Assembly (NCBI GenBank): GCA_902168225.1
Contig: CABHOW010000167.1
Span: 1-64,000, forward strand
Direction: 5' to 3'
DNA: 64,000 bases
Source of the DNA: an uncultured Flavihumibacter sp.
Lineage (GTDB): Bacteria > Bacteroidota > Bacteroidia > Chitinophagales > Chitinophagaceae
Shown: positions 16,744-26,444 of the stretch, one piece after another
Layout of the letters: every line of letters begins with the position of its first letter
How positions within the stretch are numbered: the stretch's first letter is position 1
Made by a program: the position numbers and the translations under genes
Notes under the pieces: generated by a model
Told to the model about the DNA's origin: nothing
The model's input: the letters and a program-made list of their open reading frames with translations, nothing else
Databases searched by the model: none

Positions 16744-17934
16744 ATGTTCAGATATAGTATCATAGTTTTTCTTACCGGATTTATTAGTTTACAGTCAACA
16801 GCCCAGCAGGTGCTTACTGAAAACGAGGCTGTGGCCAAGGCGTTAGCTAATAATAAGAATATTCAGGCCGCATCACTGCAAGTAAAACAGCAGCAGCAGT
16901 TACTGAAGTCAGCAATCAATCTTCCCAATCCCGAGTTCTTTTTGGAAAGCCCGACAGGTAATTTTTATACCGGTAGCATTACACAATCATTCGAATTTCC
17001 TACCGTGTACAATAATCAGTATCGTTTGCAAAAGCGGCAAATAGGTGTGGCTCAAAAAGAAAAGCAGTTAACGGAAGCAGAGCTGAAGTACAGGGTTAAA
17101 ATCTTATACCTGGAAATACAGTACGCCGATTCGCTTACCTCACAATTGTATATACAGGACACACTGTATGAAAAAATAAAACTGTCAGCCATTCGCCAGT
17201 TTAAAGCCGGGCAAATTGATTATCTGCAACAAACTTTTGCTGAAACGCAATATGGAGAAATTCATAATCAATACCAGCAATCGCTTATAAGAGCCGCATC
17301 TTTAAAGTCGCAATTACAATGGTTCACAGGCATTAAAGATTCAATTTCGGTAGAGCCGTTGGTTGTTACGCAATCACAACCTCAATTTTTATATGCCCCT
17401 GATTCCACAACGTTACTTTCTAATCCTGCTGTACAGCTATTACAACAACAGGAGAATGTAGCCAAACAAAATATTTTATTGCAAAAAAGCAAAGCGTTGC
17501 CCGGATTGGCTTTTGGCTATTTCAACCAGGGCGAAAGAACCACAAAATGGTTGAACCGCTTCAGGGTTGGTGTAACTATCCCGCTATGGTTCGGACAGTA
17601 TAAAAGTAAAATCAATGCAGCTAAAACAGAGCAGGAGGTTATTCAAAGTAAGCAACAGGGTTTACAGCAAGATTTATCTGCACAGGTTATAAGTGCCAAT
17701 AGTGAAATGCAAACCAACTGGCAGTCTGTTCAATATTATCAGCAAACTGGTTTACGAAAAGCACAGGAAGTCATTACTACTTCACAACGCTTTTTTGTAA
17801 GTGGCGAAATTGATTATATCAGTTTATTAAGAAACAGCAATGATGCTTACAATGTTTATCAAAAATATCTTGAAGCAGTAAGAAATTACAATCTCAGTGT
17901 TATCAATCACAAATATTTAATGGGTCAGTTATGA
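16744..17934 (+). CDS. TolC-family outer-membrane efflux channel
   Basis: 396 aa. Signal peptide (1-20, ending STA-Q), then the repeated helical pattern of outer-membrane factors (LTENEAVAKALANNKNIQAASLQVKQQQQLL and the equivalent half near 225-390). It supplies the outer-membrane channel for the RND pump of this module (23137). The stop overlaps the adaptor start by four bases (ATGA). The 91 bp upstream include a possible leader with a short inverted repeat. Confidence 0.87.
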   Translation: MFRYSIIVFLTGFISLQSTAQQVLTENEAVAKALANNKNIQAASLQVKQQQQLLKSAINLPNPEFFLESPTGNFYTGSITQSFEFPTVYNNQYRLQKRQIGVAQKEKQLTEAELKYRVKILYLEIQYADSLTSQLYIQDTLYEKIKLSAIRQFKAGQIDYLQQTFAETQYGEIHNQYQQSLIRAASLKSQLQWFTGIKDSISVEPLVVTQSQPQFLYAPDSTTLLSNPAVQLLQQQENVAKQNILLQKSKALPGLAFGYFNQGERTTKWLNRFRVGVTIPLWFGQYKSKINAAKTEQEVIQSKQQGLQQDLSAQVISANSEMQTNWQSVQYYQQTGLRKAQEVITTSQRFFVSGEIDYISLLRNSNDAYNVYQKYLEAVRNYNLSVINHKYLMGQL

Positions 17935-19601
17935 AACGATTAATCATTCAATTTTTATTAGGGTTATTACCAATACTTGTATTTGCACACGGCGGCGAAG
18001 ACCACGGCGATGCCAAAAAAACAAGTATCTCACCTGCAAGTTACTTTTCTTCCGAAGCCACTTCGGAAATCTATGAAGTGCTGCTAAAGTACAAACCTAT
18101 AGTACCTGGCAAGGAAACATCTCTTCGGTTGTACTTAAGCGAATACAATACAAATAACCCTATTGACAGTGCCAAACTGGAAGTAACGGTAGCCGATAAT
18201 CCCAATATAAAGATTGCTGTTGTACGGATTGATAAAGGCGTATTTGAATTAAAAACCACATTTCCGGCAAAGAAAGCCTACAATCTTGTAGTCAATATCA
18301 ATAGTTATGCTGGTATTGACCTAATCCAGTTAAACAATGTTGAAGCAGGAAAAGAATTGGCCCCACCGGCTACAGAAAGTACACCACACTCTAATTGGTA
18401 CAGCAGCAATTGGTTTTTTGGATTGATAGGTCTATTGCTTGGCTTATTAGTTATGTTTTTTGTAAACAAAAGCCGCAGCAGGAAAATGATTACAGCAGCC
18501 ATTATTCTTTTCTGCCTTTTACCAACGGCTACATATAATACCGTATCGGCACATGATGGACACGATGAAGCTGGTGCTTCAAAAAGCGGTGGCGGTTCAA
18601 CAACATTTATTGTTGAAAAAGAAACGCAGTTTCTTTTTAATATTCAAACACAAAAGATAGGGACAGGTGATTTTAATGAATCATCACTTTTATTAGGAAC
18701 TGTAATTGCCGCCCCGCAAGGCCGGGCTGTTATACAATCACCCCAGGCAGGCAAAATTGTTTCTCTAAGGGTAACTCCAGGCCAGCGGGTTGGTAAAGGA
18801 CAGGTGGTAGCTGTTATAGAACAACAGGTAGATGCCGGAACGCAAATCAGTATTATTTCGCAAAGTAATAGTGTAAATGCCGAGTATGAAGCCGCCAAAG
18901 CACAATATGACAGGTTGCTGGGGATAGCAGACATTGCAGCAAAAAAAGATATTACCGAAGCTAAAGCCCGTTATGAAAGTGCAAAGAAAAATAAAGCACT
19001 TTTTGATGCAAATACCGGTAGAAATACAGGCAGTACAAAAGCCATAACTCTCACTTCTCCTGTTAGCGGCATTGTCGGCACTTTTAATTATGCTATCGGT
19101 GCAGTGGTAAATAGCGGCGAGACCCTTTTTGAAATAACCAACCTTGACCAGGTTTTTGTAGAAGCACAGGTATTTGCAGCAGATGCTGAAAAATTAAAAT
19201 CCGCCACTGGATTTACCACTATTTCAAATACAGATACACTGGTTTACAAACTAAAAATGATTAATGCTGCCCAATCAGTAAATACAGGTAACCAATCTCA
19301 GAAAGTAGTGTTTGAAATCATCAATCCTAAAAGCCAGTTTAAAATCGGTGAAAATGTAAATGTACGAATGACAGGAACTAACATCATTCGGCAAGTAGTA
19401 TTGCCCAATGATGCCATTACAGATGTAAATGGTAAACCTGCTGTTTTTGTAAAAGATAAAGCCGAGCAATACAGCATCAGCTTTATTGTAAAAGGCCAGA
19501 GTAATGATAAGTTCACCGTCATCAGCAAAGGTGCAGAAGATGGTGAACGGATAGTTACGGCCAATGTGTATCAGATGAAAATGATGTATCTAAACCAATA
19601 A
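17931..19601 (+). CDS. RND membrane-fusion adaptor with an extra N-terminal exported module
   Basis: 556 aa, about 150 aa longer than usual adaptors. Residues 1-19 are a signal peptide followed by His-rich AHGGEDHGD. Residues 30-140 form a beta-sandwich-like domain. Two hydrophobic segments come next (about 160-178 and 184-205), the second of which resembles another signal peptide and is again followed by His-rich AHDGHDEAG. The adaptor proper starts at about 222 (FLFNIQTQKI...VIAAPQGRAVIQSPQAGKIVSLRV) with lipoyl, hairpin and barrel parts. It looks like a fusion of two exported metal-binding proteins. It joins the TolC channel to the pump at 23137. Confidence 0.83.
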   Translation: MKRLIIQFLLGLLPILVFAHGGEDHGDAKKTSISPASYFSSEATSEIYEVLLKYKPIVPGKETSLRLYLSEYNTNNPIDSAKLEVTVADNPNIKIAVVRIDKGVFELKTTFPAKKAYNLVVNINSYAGIDLIQLNNVEAGKELAPPATESTPHSNWYSSNWFFGLIGLLLGLLVMFFVNKSRSRKMITAAIILFCLLPTATYNTVSAHDGHDEAGASKSGGGSTTFIVEKETQFLFNIQTQKIGTGDFNESSLLLGTVIAAPQGRAVIQSPQAGKIVSLRVTPGQRVGKGQVVAVIEQQVDAGTQISIISQSNSVNAEYEAAKAQYDRLLGIADIAAKKDITEAKARYESAKKNKALFDANTGRNTGSTKAITLTSPVSGIVGTFNYAIGAVVNSGETLFEITNLDQVFVEAQVFAADAEKLKSATGFTTISNTDTLVYKLKMINAAQSVNTGNQSQKVVFEIINPKSQFKIGENVNVRMTGTNIIRQVVLPNDAITDVNGKPAVFVKDKAEQYSISFIVKGQSNDKFTVISKGAEDGERIVTANVYQMKMMYLNQ

Positions 19602-19616
19602 TTAAAATAAACAAAC

Positions 19617-20066
19617 ATGAGAAAGTTATTAATGATGTGCCTGTTGCTGGTAACTGCCACCGCAACCTTTGCACAAAACAGCGACAAAGAAGCTGTAAAG
19701 TCAGTGCTTGACAATTACAAAAAAGCAATTGAAAAATTAGACACTACTGGTGTAGTGAATCTATTCGTAAAAGATTCCAAAGTGTATGAACAGGCAAGCG
19801 ACGAGGGCACAATCGGCCATTACCTGGAACATCACTTAGGCCCCGAACTGAAAGAATTTAAATCATTCGCCTTCAGTAATTACAAAGTGGATGTAACAGT
19901 TGCAGGGGAATATGCCTTTTCAACTGAGACCTATATCTACACCATCATTCTTGCAAAGGATGCCAAAGAAATAAAAAGCCAGGGAGTAGCCACTTCAGTT
20001 TTAAGAAAAACAAAAGAAGGGTGGAAAATTGTGCAGACACACTCTTCATTCAGAAAAGCAAAATAA
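19617..20066 (+). CDS. Exported NTF2/SnoaL-like (DUF4440-type) protein
   Basis: 149 aa. Signal peptide (1-20, ending TFA-Q), then a cone-shaped NTF2-like fold (AVKSVLDNYKKAIEKLDTTGVVNLFVKDSKVYEQAS, then alternating beta-strands ending GWKIVQTHSSFRKAK). Such domains bind small ligands or act as enzymes; nothing here shows which. It lies 15 bp after the adaptor and 25 bp before a two-repeat HMBD protein, so it shares their transcript. An HH pair (YLEHHLGPELKEF) could contribute to metal binding. Confidence 0.72.
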   Translation: MRKLLMMCLLLVTATATFAQNSDKEAVKSVLDNYKKAIEKLDTTGVVNLFVKDSKVYEQASDEGTIGHYLEHHLGPELKEFKSFAFSNYKVDVTVAGEYAFSTETYIYTIILAKDAKEIKSQGVATSVLRKTKEGWKIVQTHSSFRKAK

Positions 20067-20091
20067 ATCTCAAACTATAAAAAGAAAAAAA

Positions 20092-20448
20092 ATGAAACAA
20101 ATCAGAATCATCCTTTCAATGGCAATAGCGGTTTTTTGTTTTACTGCTGTAAATGCACAATCAACAAAAACAAAAAGTAAAGCACCAACTGCAGATACAG
20201 TTGTTTACCAATGCCCCATGAAATGTGAGGGAGATAAAACTTATGACAAGGCAGGTAAATGCCCTAAATGCAATATGAATTTGAAAGCTGTATCAAAACC
20301 GGTTACCGCCATTTACCAATGCCCTATGAAATGTGAAGGAGATAAAACTTACGATAAAGCAGGGAAATGTCCTAAGTGCAACATGAACCTGGCTAAGGTA
20401 CAGGCAAAAAATTCATCAGGCAATCATAACGGCCATACTCATAATTAA
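20092..20448 (+). CDS. Exported protein with two HMBD-like repeats
   Basis: 118 aa from ATG 20092, chosen because it begins a clear signal peptide (1-22, ending VNA-Q). Two nearly identical units at about 39-64 and 75-100 read YQCPMKCEGDKTYDKAGKCPKCNMNL, a variant of HMBD in which CPMHP is replaced by CPMKC, adding a cysteine. The tail is His-rich (GNHNGHTHN). It is probably a periplasmic Cu/Ag buffer. It lies between the NTF2-like protein and another HMBD lipoprotein. Confidence 0.82.
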   Translation: MKQIRIILSMAIAVFCFTAVNAQSTKTKSKAPTADTVVYQCPMKCEGDKTYDKAGKCPKCNMNLKAVSKPVTAIYQCPMKCEGDKTYDKAGKCPKCNMNLAKVQAKNSSGNHNGHTHN

Positions 20449-20469
20449 CTAATCAATTAAATAAAACAA

Positions 20470-21465
20470 ATGAAACAAGTATTAAAAATTACCATTGCAA
20501 TTTTCGCTATCGGAACAGTTGCAGTTTTTGCAGCATGTAATAACAGCGGCGATAAAAAGGCATCCACAACAGATTCAACAAAAATAGCAATGGCGCATGA
20601 AGGCGGCGACCATATTTATGCCTGTCCCATGCACCCGGAAGTAACGGGCAAAGAAGGTGATACCTGCCCAAAATGCGGAATGAAACTGGAGCATAATGAC
20701 AATGCCGGTGGTCCAAGTAATGTTAGTATGCAGTTTACTTCTGCCCCTTCATCACCAAATGCTAATGAAGAGGTTACTTTATCAATGACCCCCAAATTAA
20801 AAGATAAACCTACAGAGCAGGTGCCCTTAGATGTTGAACATACTAAAAAGATACACCTCATTGTGGTTAGCGATGACCTTAGCTGGTTTGACCACATACA
20901 TCCTGAGCTGAATGCAGATGGTTCTTATACGGTAAAGGAGAAATTTCCAACCGCTGGCAAATACACTTTGTTTGCTGACTATAAGCCAAGCGGTGCCAAT
21001 CATACAGTTGATTATCTGAATGTAACTGTAGCAGGTACAGTGCCAGCAGCAAAAGTTTATGGGGCAGATAAATTAACCGGTACAGCAGGTGATGGGTTCT
21101 CAGTTTCACTTACTCCTGAAGGCGGTAAATTTTTAACCAACATGGCTATGCATATTAACGGTGTAATGATGCTGAATGGTAAAGAGGTAGATGTAAACAC
21201 TTTGGAAGATTACCTCGGCGCAAAAGCCCACATGGTAGTGGTAAGCCTTGCTGATAAAAAGTATTTGCATGTTCATCCAAGTGTGGAAGGCGGCAAATTT
21301 GATTTGCATACAACATTTGATAAGCCGGGTGTATATCGTGGCTGGATACAATTCCAGAGTAAAGGGAAAGTTTACACCAGTGACTTTGTAATGAATGTAG
21401 CGGAAGGTAATGCCGATAATATGAAAGGCATGGATATGAAGAAGGATGAACATGAGAAGCATTAA
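20470..21465 (+). CDS. HMBD lipoprotein with a His-rich beta domain
   Basis: 331 aa. Lipobox FAAC (C23), one HMBD unit at about 49-73 (CPMHPEVTGKEGDTCPKCGMKL), then beta-rich domains with DHIHPELNADGSY and LHVHPSVEGGKFDLHTTFDKPGVYRGWIQFQ. These H-x-H-P patterns are common in Bacteroidota copper loci and may bind metal. The C-terminus ends in Met/His-rich DNMKGMDMKKDEHEKH. It probably sits on the periplasmic side of a membrane as a metal carrier. The function beyond metal binding is not known. Confidence 0.78.
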   Translation: MKQVLKITIAIFAIGTVAVFAACNNSGDKKASTTDSTKIAMAHEGGDHIYACPMHPEVTGKEGDTCPKCGMKLEHNDNAGGPSNVSMQFTSAPSSPNANEEVTLSMTPKLKDKPTEQVPLDVEHTKKIHLIVVSDDLSWFDHIHPELNADGSYTVKEKFPTAGKYTLFADYKPSGANHTVDYLNVTVAGTVPAAKVYGADKLTGTAGDGFSVSLTPEGGKFLTNMAMHINGVMMLNGKEVDVNTLEDYLGAKAHMVVVSLADKKYLHVHPSVEGGKFDLHTTFDKPGVYRGWIQFQSKGKVYTSDFVMNVAEGNADNMKGMDMKKDEHEKH

Positions 21466-21501
21466 TATTCAATTTATTTTCTAACAATAAAATTTAAAAC
21501 A

Positions 21502-21930
21502 ATGAAAAAAATAACAATTCTGATGATAGTAATGCTGATTGCAGCTTTTACAACATTTGCTCAGCATAGCGGCGGCGACCATAAACATGGTTCACCACAT
21601 GGTGGAACAGTTAAGTCTGCCGGTGATTTTCATATTGAAGTAAGTGTAAAAGATGGTATGGTGATGGCCTATTTACTGGATGGGAAAGAAAAAGCGATGA
21701 AGAATACAGGTGTAACAGGAACGGCGGTTATTCAAACGGCCGACGGACAAACTTCAACCATTACATTAATTCCAAACGGTAATGAAGGCTTTATGTACAC
21801 ACTGGACAAAGCTAAAAAGTACAACAAGGCCATTGTAACATTTACAACAGGAGGAAAAACCGCATCGGCATCGTTTGACCTGACCGCAAAGGCCAAGCCT
21901 GCAGCAGATGGGCATGACCATCAACATTAA
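21502..21930 (+). CDS. Small exported His-rich protein
   Basis: 142 aa. Signal peptide (1-20, ending TFA-Q) followed by HSGGDHKHGSPHGGTVKSAGDFHIEV, a beta-strand domain and a C-terminal DGHDHQH. The N-terminal PHGG-x(6)-DFHIEV pattern recurs in exported proteins next to RND metal pumps. It is presumably a periplasmic metal-binding accessory. A hairpin right after the stop probably ends this part of the operon. Confidence 0.72.
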   Translation: MKKITILMIVMLIAAFTTFAQHSGGDHKHGSPHGGTVKSAGDFHIEVSVKDGMVMAYLLDGKEKAMKNTGVTGTAVIQTADGQTSTITLIPNGNEGFMYTLDKAKKYNKAIVTFTTGGKTASASFDLTAKAKPAADGHDHQH

Positions 21931-21938
21931 TCCGTAAA

Positions 21939-21972
21939 ATATCATGGCAGGCTATCCACCTGCCATGATATA
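21939..21972 (+). terminator. Strong hairpin after the His-rich gene
   Basis: ATATCATGGCAGG pairs perfectly with CCTGCCATGATAT around a short loop. No long T-run follows, so it could be a weak terminator or an RNA-stabilising hairpin. Confidence 0.6.
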
Positions 21973-22025
21973 AATTAATTGTATTGCTTTTATTAGTGCC
22001 GATAAGAAATTATTTACTACAACGT

Positions 22026-22937
22026 ATGTTAGAGCCTGCGCAAAAATATGATGCTGAAGTTAAATTGAGACTGATACCGGATATAATTCCGGGATGGAAA
22101 ACAATTGTAAAATTAGTTTGCGTTACGGTACTTTTTGGTTTCTCAATCTGGTGGCTCAATCACACTTCGGATTTACAGGGCTTTTGGAACAGCTTCATTA
22201 TGGACAAGAAGGTGCCTGCATCATTTTGCGAACAGGTGCATATAAACAGCCCGGTTCGTCAGCCAGTCAATACTTTCAGTAACATAGTTTATCTGCTTAC
22301 CGCCGTCATAATTTTAAGTGGTCTATGGAAGAGCAGACATGCCAATACCAAAGGACATTTATCTGAAAGCAATATTTTCTGTCTTCTTTTTTCAATTGTG
22401 TTGCTGTATGTTTTTGTTGCCAGTACTTTTTATCATGCTTCTCTTATCGGAATAGCTCATACACTTGATTACTCCGCAGTATTTTCTTTTTCGCTCTTCC
22501 CTTTTATGTTTTTTTTATATCAATGGTCGCTTTTGAAAAAGAAAACATTGTCAATTTCAGAAAGGCGAAAATCAGAAATCCTGTTTTTATTGATTTTTTC
22601 CGGTGCTAATCTTGGGCTGGCTTTGCTAACGCCAAAGGGCAAGGAACAGATGGTAGCCATATTACTCGTTTTGCTGTTTTTGATATCAGCTATTATCACC
22701 GTTATAGTTGAGAAACATAAGCCCGGTACCAATTATCTTGTTTTCACCATTATTGCAGTTATAGCGGCTGTTATTTTGTTTGAGTTTGATAAATATAAAA
22801 TTATATGCAACCCGGAAAGTTTTTTTCAGCCGCATAGTCTTTGGAATATTTCCATTGGATTATCGGCCTTTTGGTTTTATCTGTATATGCGTTCTGAAAC
22901 AAAGCCGGGGGCATTAATTGTAAAATTGAAACAATAA
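22026..22937 (+). CDS. Multi-pass membrane protein of the ceramidase/CREST type
   Basis: 303 aa from ATG 22026 (an in-frame TTG at 21984 would add 14 residues). About seven hydrophobic segments. It shows family motifs of alkaline-ceramidase-like (CREST) hydrolases: PVNTFSNIVYLL, ASTFYHASLIGIAHTLDYSAVF (Ser, His and Asp) and QPHSLWNISIG. In that family the last motif is H-x3-H, supplying two zinc ligands; here the second His is Asn, so activity is doubtful. It sits between the His-rich protein and the RND pump without obvious link to metals. Confidence 0.65.
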   Translation: MLEPAQKYDAEVKLRLIPDIIPGWKTIVKLVCVTVLFGFSIWWLNHTSDLQGFWNSFIMDKKVPASFCEQVHINSPVRQPVNTFSNIVYLLTAVIILSGLWKSRHANTKGHLSESNIFCLLFSIVLLYVFVASTFYHASLIGIAHTLDYSAVFSFSLFPFMFFLYQWSLLKKKTLSISERRKSEILFLLIFSGANLGLALLTPKGKEQMVAILLVLLFLISAIITVIVEKHKPGTNYLVFTIIAVIAAVILFEFDKYKIICNPESFFQPHSLWNISIGLSAFWFYLYMRSETKPGALIVKLKQ

Positions 22938-22990
22938 TACTCTTACTATGAACAAAACTGTGGTTAAGGTTTGATGGTGAACAACAGCCG

Positions 22991-23045
22991 GCCTGCTGCC
23001 CTCTTTCCATTCAGCAGTGATGGAGTTTTTTTCTCAGCAGCAGGC
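22991..23045 (+). other. Hairpin in the leader of the RND pump gene
   Basis: In the 199-bp gap before the pump, GCCTGCTGC (22991-22999) pairs with GCAGCAGGC (23037-23045) around a 37-base loop containing a seven-T run. It could be a terminator or leader structure for the pump gene; there is no further support. Confidence 0.35.
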
Positions 23046-23136
23046 GCCTGTTTGTTATGCGATGCAATAATAATTGACAGAACTAAGCCCGGATATATTA
23101 CAATTTAAAAATTTAATATTTAATAAATAAATCAAG

Positions 23137-26100
23137 ATGCTTAACAGACTCATACACTTCTCTCTTAAGAACCGTTTACTTGTAGTGGCAATGGCTGCCC
23201 TGTTAATGGTGTATGGCGTTTTTACTTTGGTAAACCTGCCTGTAGATGTATTACCAGATTTAAACCGGCCAAGGGTAACTATTTTCCTTGAATCTAATGG
23301 TATGTCGCCGGAAGAAATTGAAGCACAGGTTATATTACCTGTTGAAACTTCTTTAAATGGCGCACCGGGAGTAGAAGTAGTAAGGTCAGTGGCATCCCCC
23401 GGATTGGGTTTGGTATTTGTAGAGTTTGACTGGAACACAGATATATACCGTGCAAGGCAGTTAACTGCCGAAAAAATACAAACGGTTCAATTACCTAATA
23501 AGATTGTGCCTGTAATGGGGCCAATCAGTTCTGTTATGGGGCAATTTATGATGATAGCCGTTTCATCCGATACCACATCCCCTGCAGATTTAAGGACACT
23601 TAGTGATTTTGTTATTCGCAGAAGGCTGATGAGTGTTAAAGGTATTGCACAGGTAATTCCCATTGGCGGCGTTCGGATGCAGTACCAGGTTTTAATTTCT
23701 CCCGATAAATTACGGCAGTATAATCTATCTGTTGGTGATGTTGACAATGCTTTGCAACTTACCAATATCAATACAACCGGTGGTTTTGTAAATGACAATA
23801 AAGGCTCTGAAGTATTGGTTCGTAATCTTGCACGGGCAAATACATTGGAAGATTTGGCCAATACAGTAGTCGCCAATAAAAATGGCGCACCTGTACTTCT
23901 TCGCCAACTGGCCGAAGTAAAATTTGGAGGACCAATAAAAAGAGGTGACGGTTCTTTGAATGGCAAACCTGCGGTGATACTCAGCATAGAAAAACAGCCG
24001 AATGCAAATACGGTTACACTAACAGCAGAAATCATTAAAGCAATTGATGATGTAAAAAAATCAGTGCCGTCTGATGTAAAGATTAATACTGACGTATTTC
24101 AACAAAAACATTTTATTGAAAACTCCCTCACTAATGTTGAAGACGCATTAAGGGATGGATTTATCCTGGTTATTATCATTTTGTTTCTCTTCCTGCTTAA
24201 TTTCAGAACCACCATCATTACACTCACCGCAATTCCTTTATCACTTATTATCACCGCTATTGTTTTTAAAATGTTTGGGATATCTATCAATACACTTACA
24301 CTCGGTGGTCTTGCCATTGCCATTGGAGAGTTGGTAGATGATGCAATTGTGGATGTAGAAAATGTATTCCGGCGATTAAAAGAAAACTGGACAAGCCCCA
24401 ATCCAAGACCGCTTATGAAGGTGATTTATGAAGCCAGCAGTGAGGTAAGAAATTCTATTGTTTACGCCACTATTATCGTGGTACTCGTATTTCTGCCATT
24501 GTTTTATCTGCAGGGGATTGAAGGAAAAATATTTGCACCATTGGGTATTGCCTACATCACTTCCATCATAGCTTCTTTAGCCGTGTCACTCACTGTTACA
24601 CCTGCTTTGTGCAGCTACCTGTTAGGTAAGAAAAGAAATCTCGACCATGTAAATCTTGCATTCTGGAAAGGAAGAAAAAAACACACCCATACATTTGAAG
24701 AAGCAGAACAGGAAAAACCTCATGGACGAACGATTGAAGAAGAAGCTCTATACGCATCTTCGCATGATGACAGCACTTTTGTGAAGTTCTTAAAACGGCA
24801 GGATATTAAATTACTTAAAATAGGATTAAAACGTCCGAAAATAGTTATTGGAATTGCAATCGCCATGATTGTAGCTTCCATGAGTATCATCCCTTTTTTG
24901 GGGACAGAGTTCTTACCCCCATTTAATGAAGGTAGTTTTACCATTAATCTATCGCTGCCGCCAGGAACTTCACTGGAGGAAGCAAACAAAACAGGCAGCA
25001 TTGCCGAAAAAGAAATTTTAAAAGTTGATGGTGTTCAACTTACTGCACGCCGCACCGGCAGGGCCGAACTGGATGAACATGCCGAACCACCAAGCAATTC
25101 TGAAATTGAAGTAGCATTATACCCTGATAAAATTGGTAACAGGGATGAAATACTTGCCCAGATAAGAGAAAGATTATCCGTGTTAAAAGGTGTAACGGTA
25201 AATATAGGGCAACCCATTTCTCACCGGCTTGACCATTTACTCTCCGGTGTGCGGGCACAGATTGCCATCAAAATCTTTGGAAATGATTTGGCTGATTTAC
25301 GCAGTAATGCCGCCAGGCTAAAAGATATTATCAGTACAGTTCCCGGCGCAGTAGATGTACAGGTTGAAAAGCAGGTATTGGTGCCCCAGCTAAGTATAAA
25401 AATAGACCGGGCGGCTGTGCAGCGGTATGGATTACAGGTGGGTAAAGTAGCTGAGGATATTGAAATATTTTACAACGGTAAAGTAAGTACCCAGATACTG
25501 GATGGTCAAAAAACATTTGATATAGTTTTGCGAACCTCAGACAGCGTAAGAAATAATCTTGATGAAATCGGCAATACGCAAATCGCAACATCAGATGGTT
25601 CATTAATTCCACTAAAGCAAGTTGCTCAAATTGAAATGGAAAGCGGTGTCAATTCTGTTTACCACGAAAACACATTACGACGAATTGTAGTTTCGGCCAA
25701 TGTGCAGGGCAGAGACCTTGGCAGCACAGTAAAAGAAATGCAGCAAAAGGTGAATGAACAATTACAACTGCCGCAGGGGTACTTCTTGCAATGGGGCGGC
25801 CAGTTTGAAAGCCAGCAATCAGCTTCAAAGCTTATAACAATACTTAGCATTTTCTCAATTGCTGGTATCTTCCTTGTACTGTACAGCCATTTCAAATCAA
25901 GCCGTATTGCGCTTCAAATTATGCTTAATGTGCCTCTGGCGTTGATAGGAAGTGTAGTGGCCGTATTACTCACCGGCGGTGTTTTTTCTATTGCTACAAT
26001 GGTCGGCTTTATTACACTTACAGGTATCGCATCACGGAATGGTATTATGATGATAAGCCATTACATACACCTGGTACAGCATGAGGGTGAAACATTCAGT

Positions 26101-26367
26101 GATAAGATGATTATCCGTGGTTCGCTGGAAAGGTTAGTGCCGGTATTAATGACTGCCTTGGTTGCGGCATTAGCCTTAATTCCATTAACGCTGGATGCTA
26201 CAGCACCGGGAAAAGAAATATTATACCCTGTTGCTACTGTTATACTCGGCGGTTTAATCAGCTCTACTTTATTAGATATGATTGTAACACCTGTTGTGTT
26301 CAAACAGTTTGGCAAAAAAGCATTGGATAAATATATAGCTGAACAGAACAAAAAAGATATGGAATAA
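23137..26367 (+). CDS. Heavy-metal-efflux-type RND pump (intact)
   Basis: 1,076 aa, full length. TM1 (about 12-32), LPVDVLPDLNRPRVTIFLE, two porter domains and two six-helix clusters. The TM4 motif is AIGELVDDAIVDVENVF, a CusA/CzcA-like proton-relay aspartate pair, and TM10-11 carry GIASRNGIMMISHY and ERLVPVLMTALVAALALIPL. These differ from the CusA E/K pair and from the CzcA DFG-DGA motif, so the metal specificity is uncertain. A His-rich cytoplasmic loop (KKHTHTFEEAEQ, about 510-530) lies between the two halves. Its partners are the TolC channel and adaptor at 16.7-19.6 kb, separated from it by five genes. Confidence 0.88.
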   Translation: MLNRLIHFSLKNRLLVVAMAALLMVYGVFTLVNLPVDVLPDLNRPRVTIFLESNGMSPEEIEAQVILPVETSLNGAPGVEVVRSVASPGLGLVFVEFDWNTDIYRARQLTAEKIQTVQLPNKIVPVMGPISSVMGQFMMIAVSSDTTSPADLRTLSDFVIRRRLMSVKGIAQVIPIGGVRMQYQVLISPDKLRQYNLSVGDVDNALQLTNINTTGGFVNDNKGSEVLVRNLARANTLEDLANTVVANKNGAPVLLRQLAEVKFGGPIKRGDGSLNGKPAVILSIEKQPNANTVTLTAEIIKAIDDVKKSVPSDVKINTDVFQQKHFIENSLTNVEDALRDGFILVIIILFLFLLNFRTTIITLTAIPLSLIITAIVFKMFGISINTLTLGGLAIAIGELVDDAIVDVENVFRRLKENWTSPNPRPLMKVIYEASSEVRNSIVYATIIVVLVFLPLFYLQGIEGKIFAPLGIAYITSIIASLAVSLTVTPALCSYLLGKKRNLDHVNLAFWKGRKKHTHTFEEAEQEKPHGRTIEEEALYASSHDDSTFVKFLKRQDIKLLKIGLKRPKIVIGIAIAMIVASMSIIPFLGTEFLPPFNEGSFTINLSLPPGTSLEEANKTGSIAEKEILKVDGVQLTARRTGRAELDEHAEPPSNSEIEVALYPDKIGNRDEILAQIRERLSVLKGVTVNIGQPISHRLDHLLSGVRAQIAIKIFGNDLADLRSNAARLKDIISTVPGAVDVQVEKQVLVPQLSIKIDRAAVQRYGLQVGKVAEDIEIFYNGKVSTQILDGQKTFDIVLRTSDSVRNNLDEIGNTQIATSDGSLIPLKQVAQIEMESGVNSVYHENTLRRIVVSANVQGRDLGSTVKEMQQKVNEQLQLPQGYFLQWGGQFESQQSASKLITILSIFSIAGIFLVLYSHFKSSRIALQIMLNVPLALIGSVVAVLLTGGVFSIATMVGFITLTGIASRNGIMMISHYIHLVQHEGETFSDKMIIRGSLERLVPVLMTALVAALALIPLTLDATAPGKEILYPVATVILGGLISSTLLDMIVTPVVFKQFGKKALDKYIAEQNKKDME

Positions 26368-26444
26368 CGGAGATATAAAAGTAAACCCCTTTTTTAAAGG
26401 GTGAGTGTTGGTAAACAATTTTGTCAACCTTTAAACTAAAAGTA

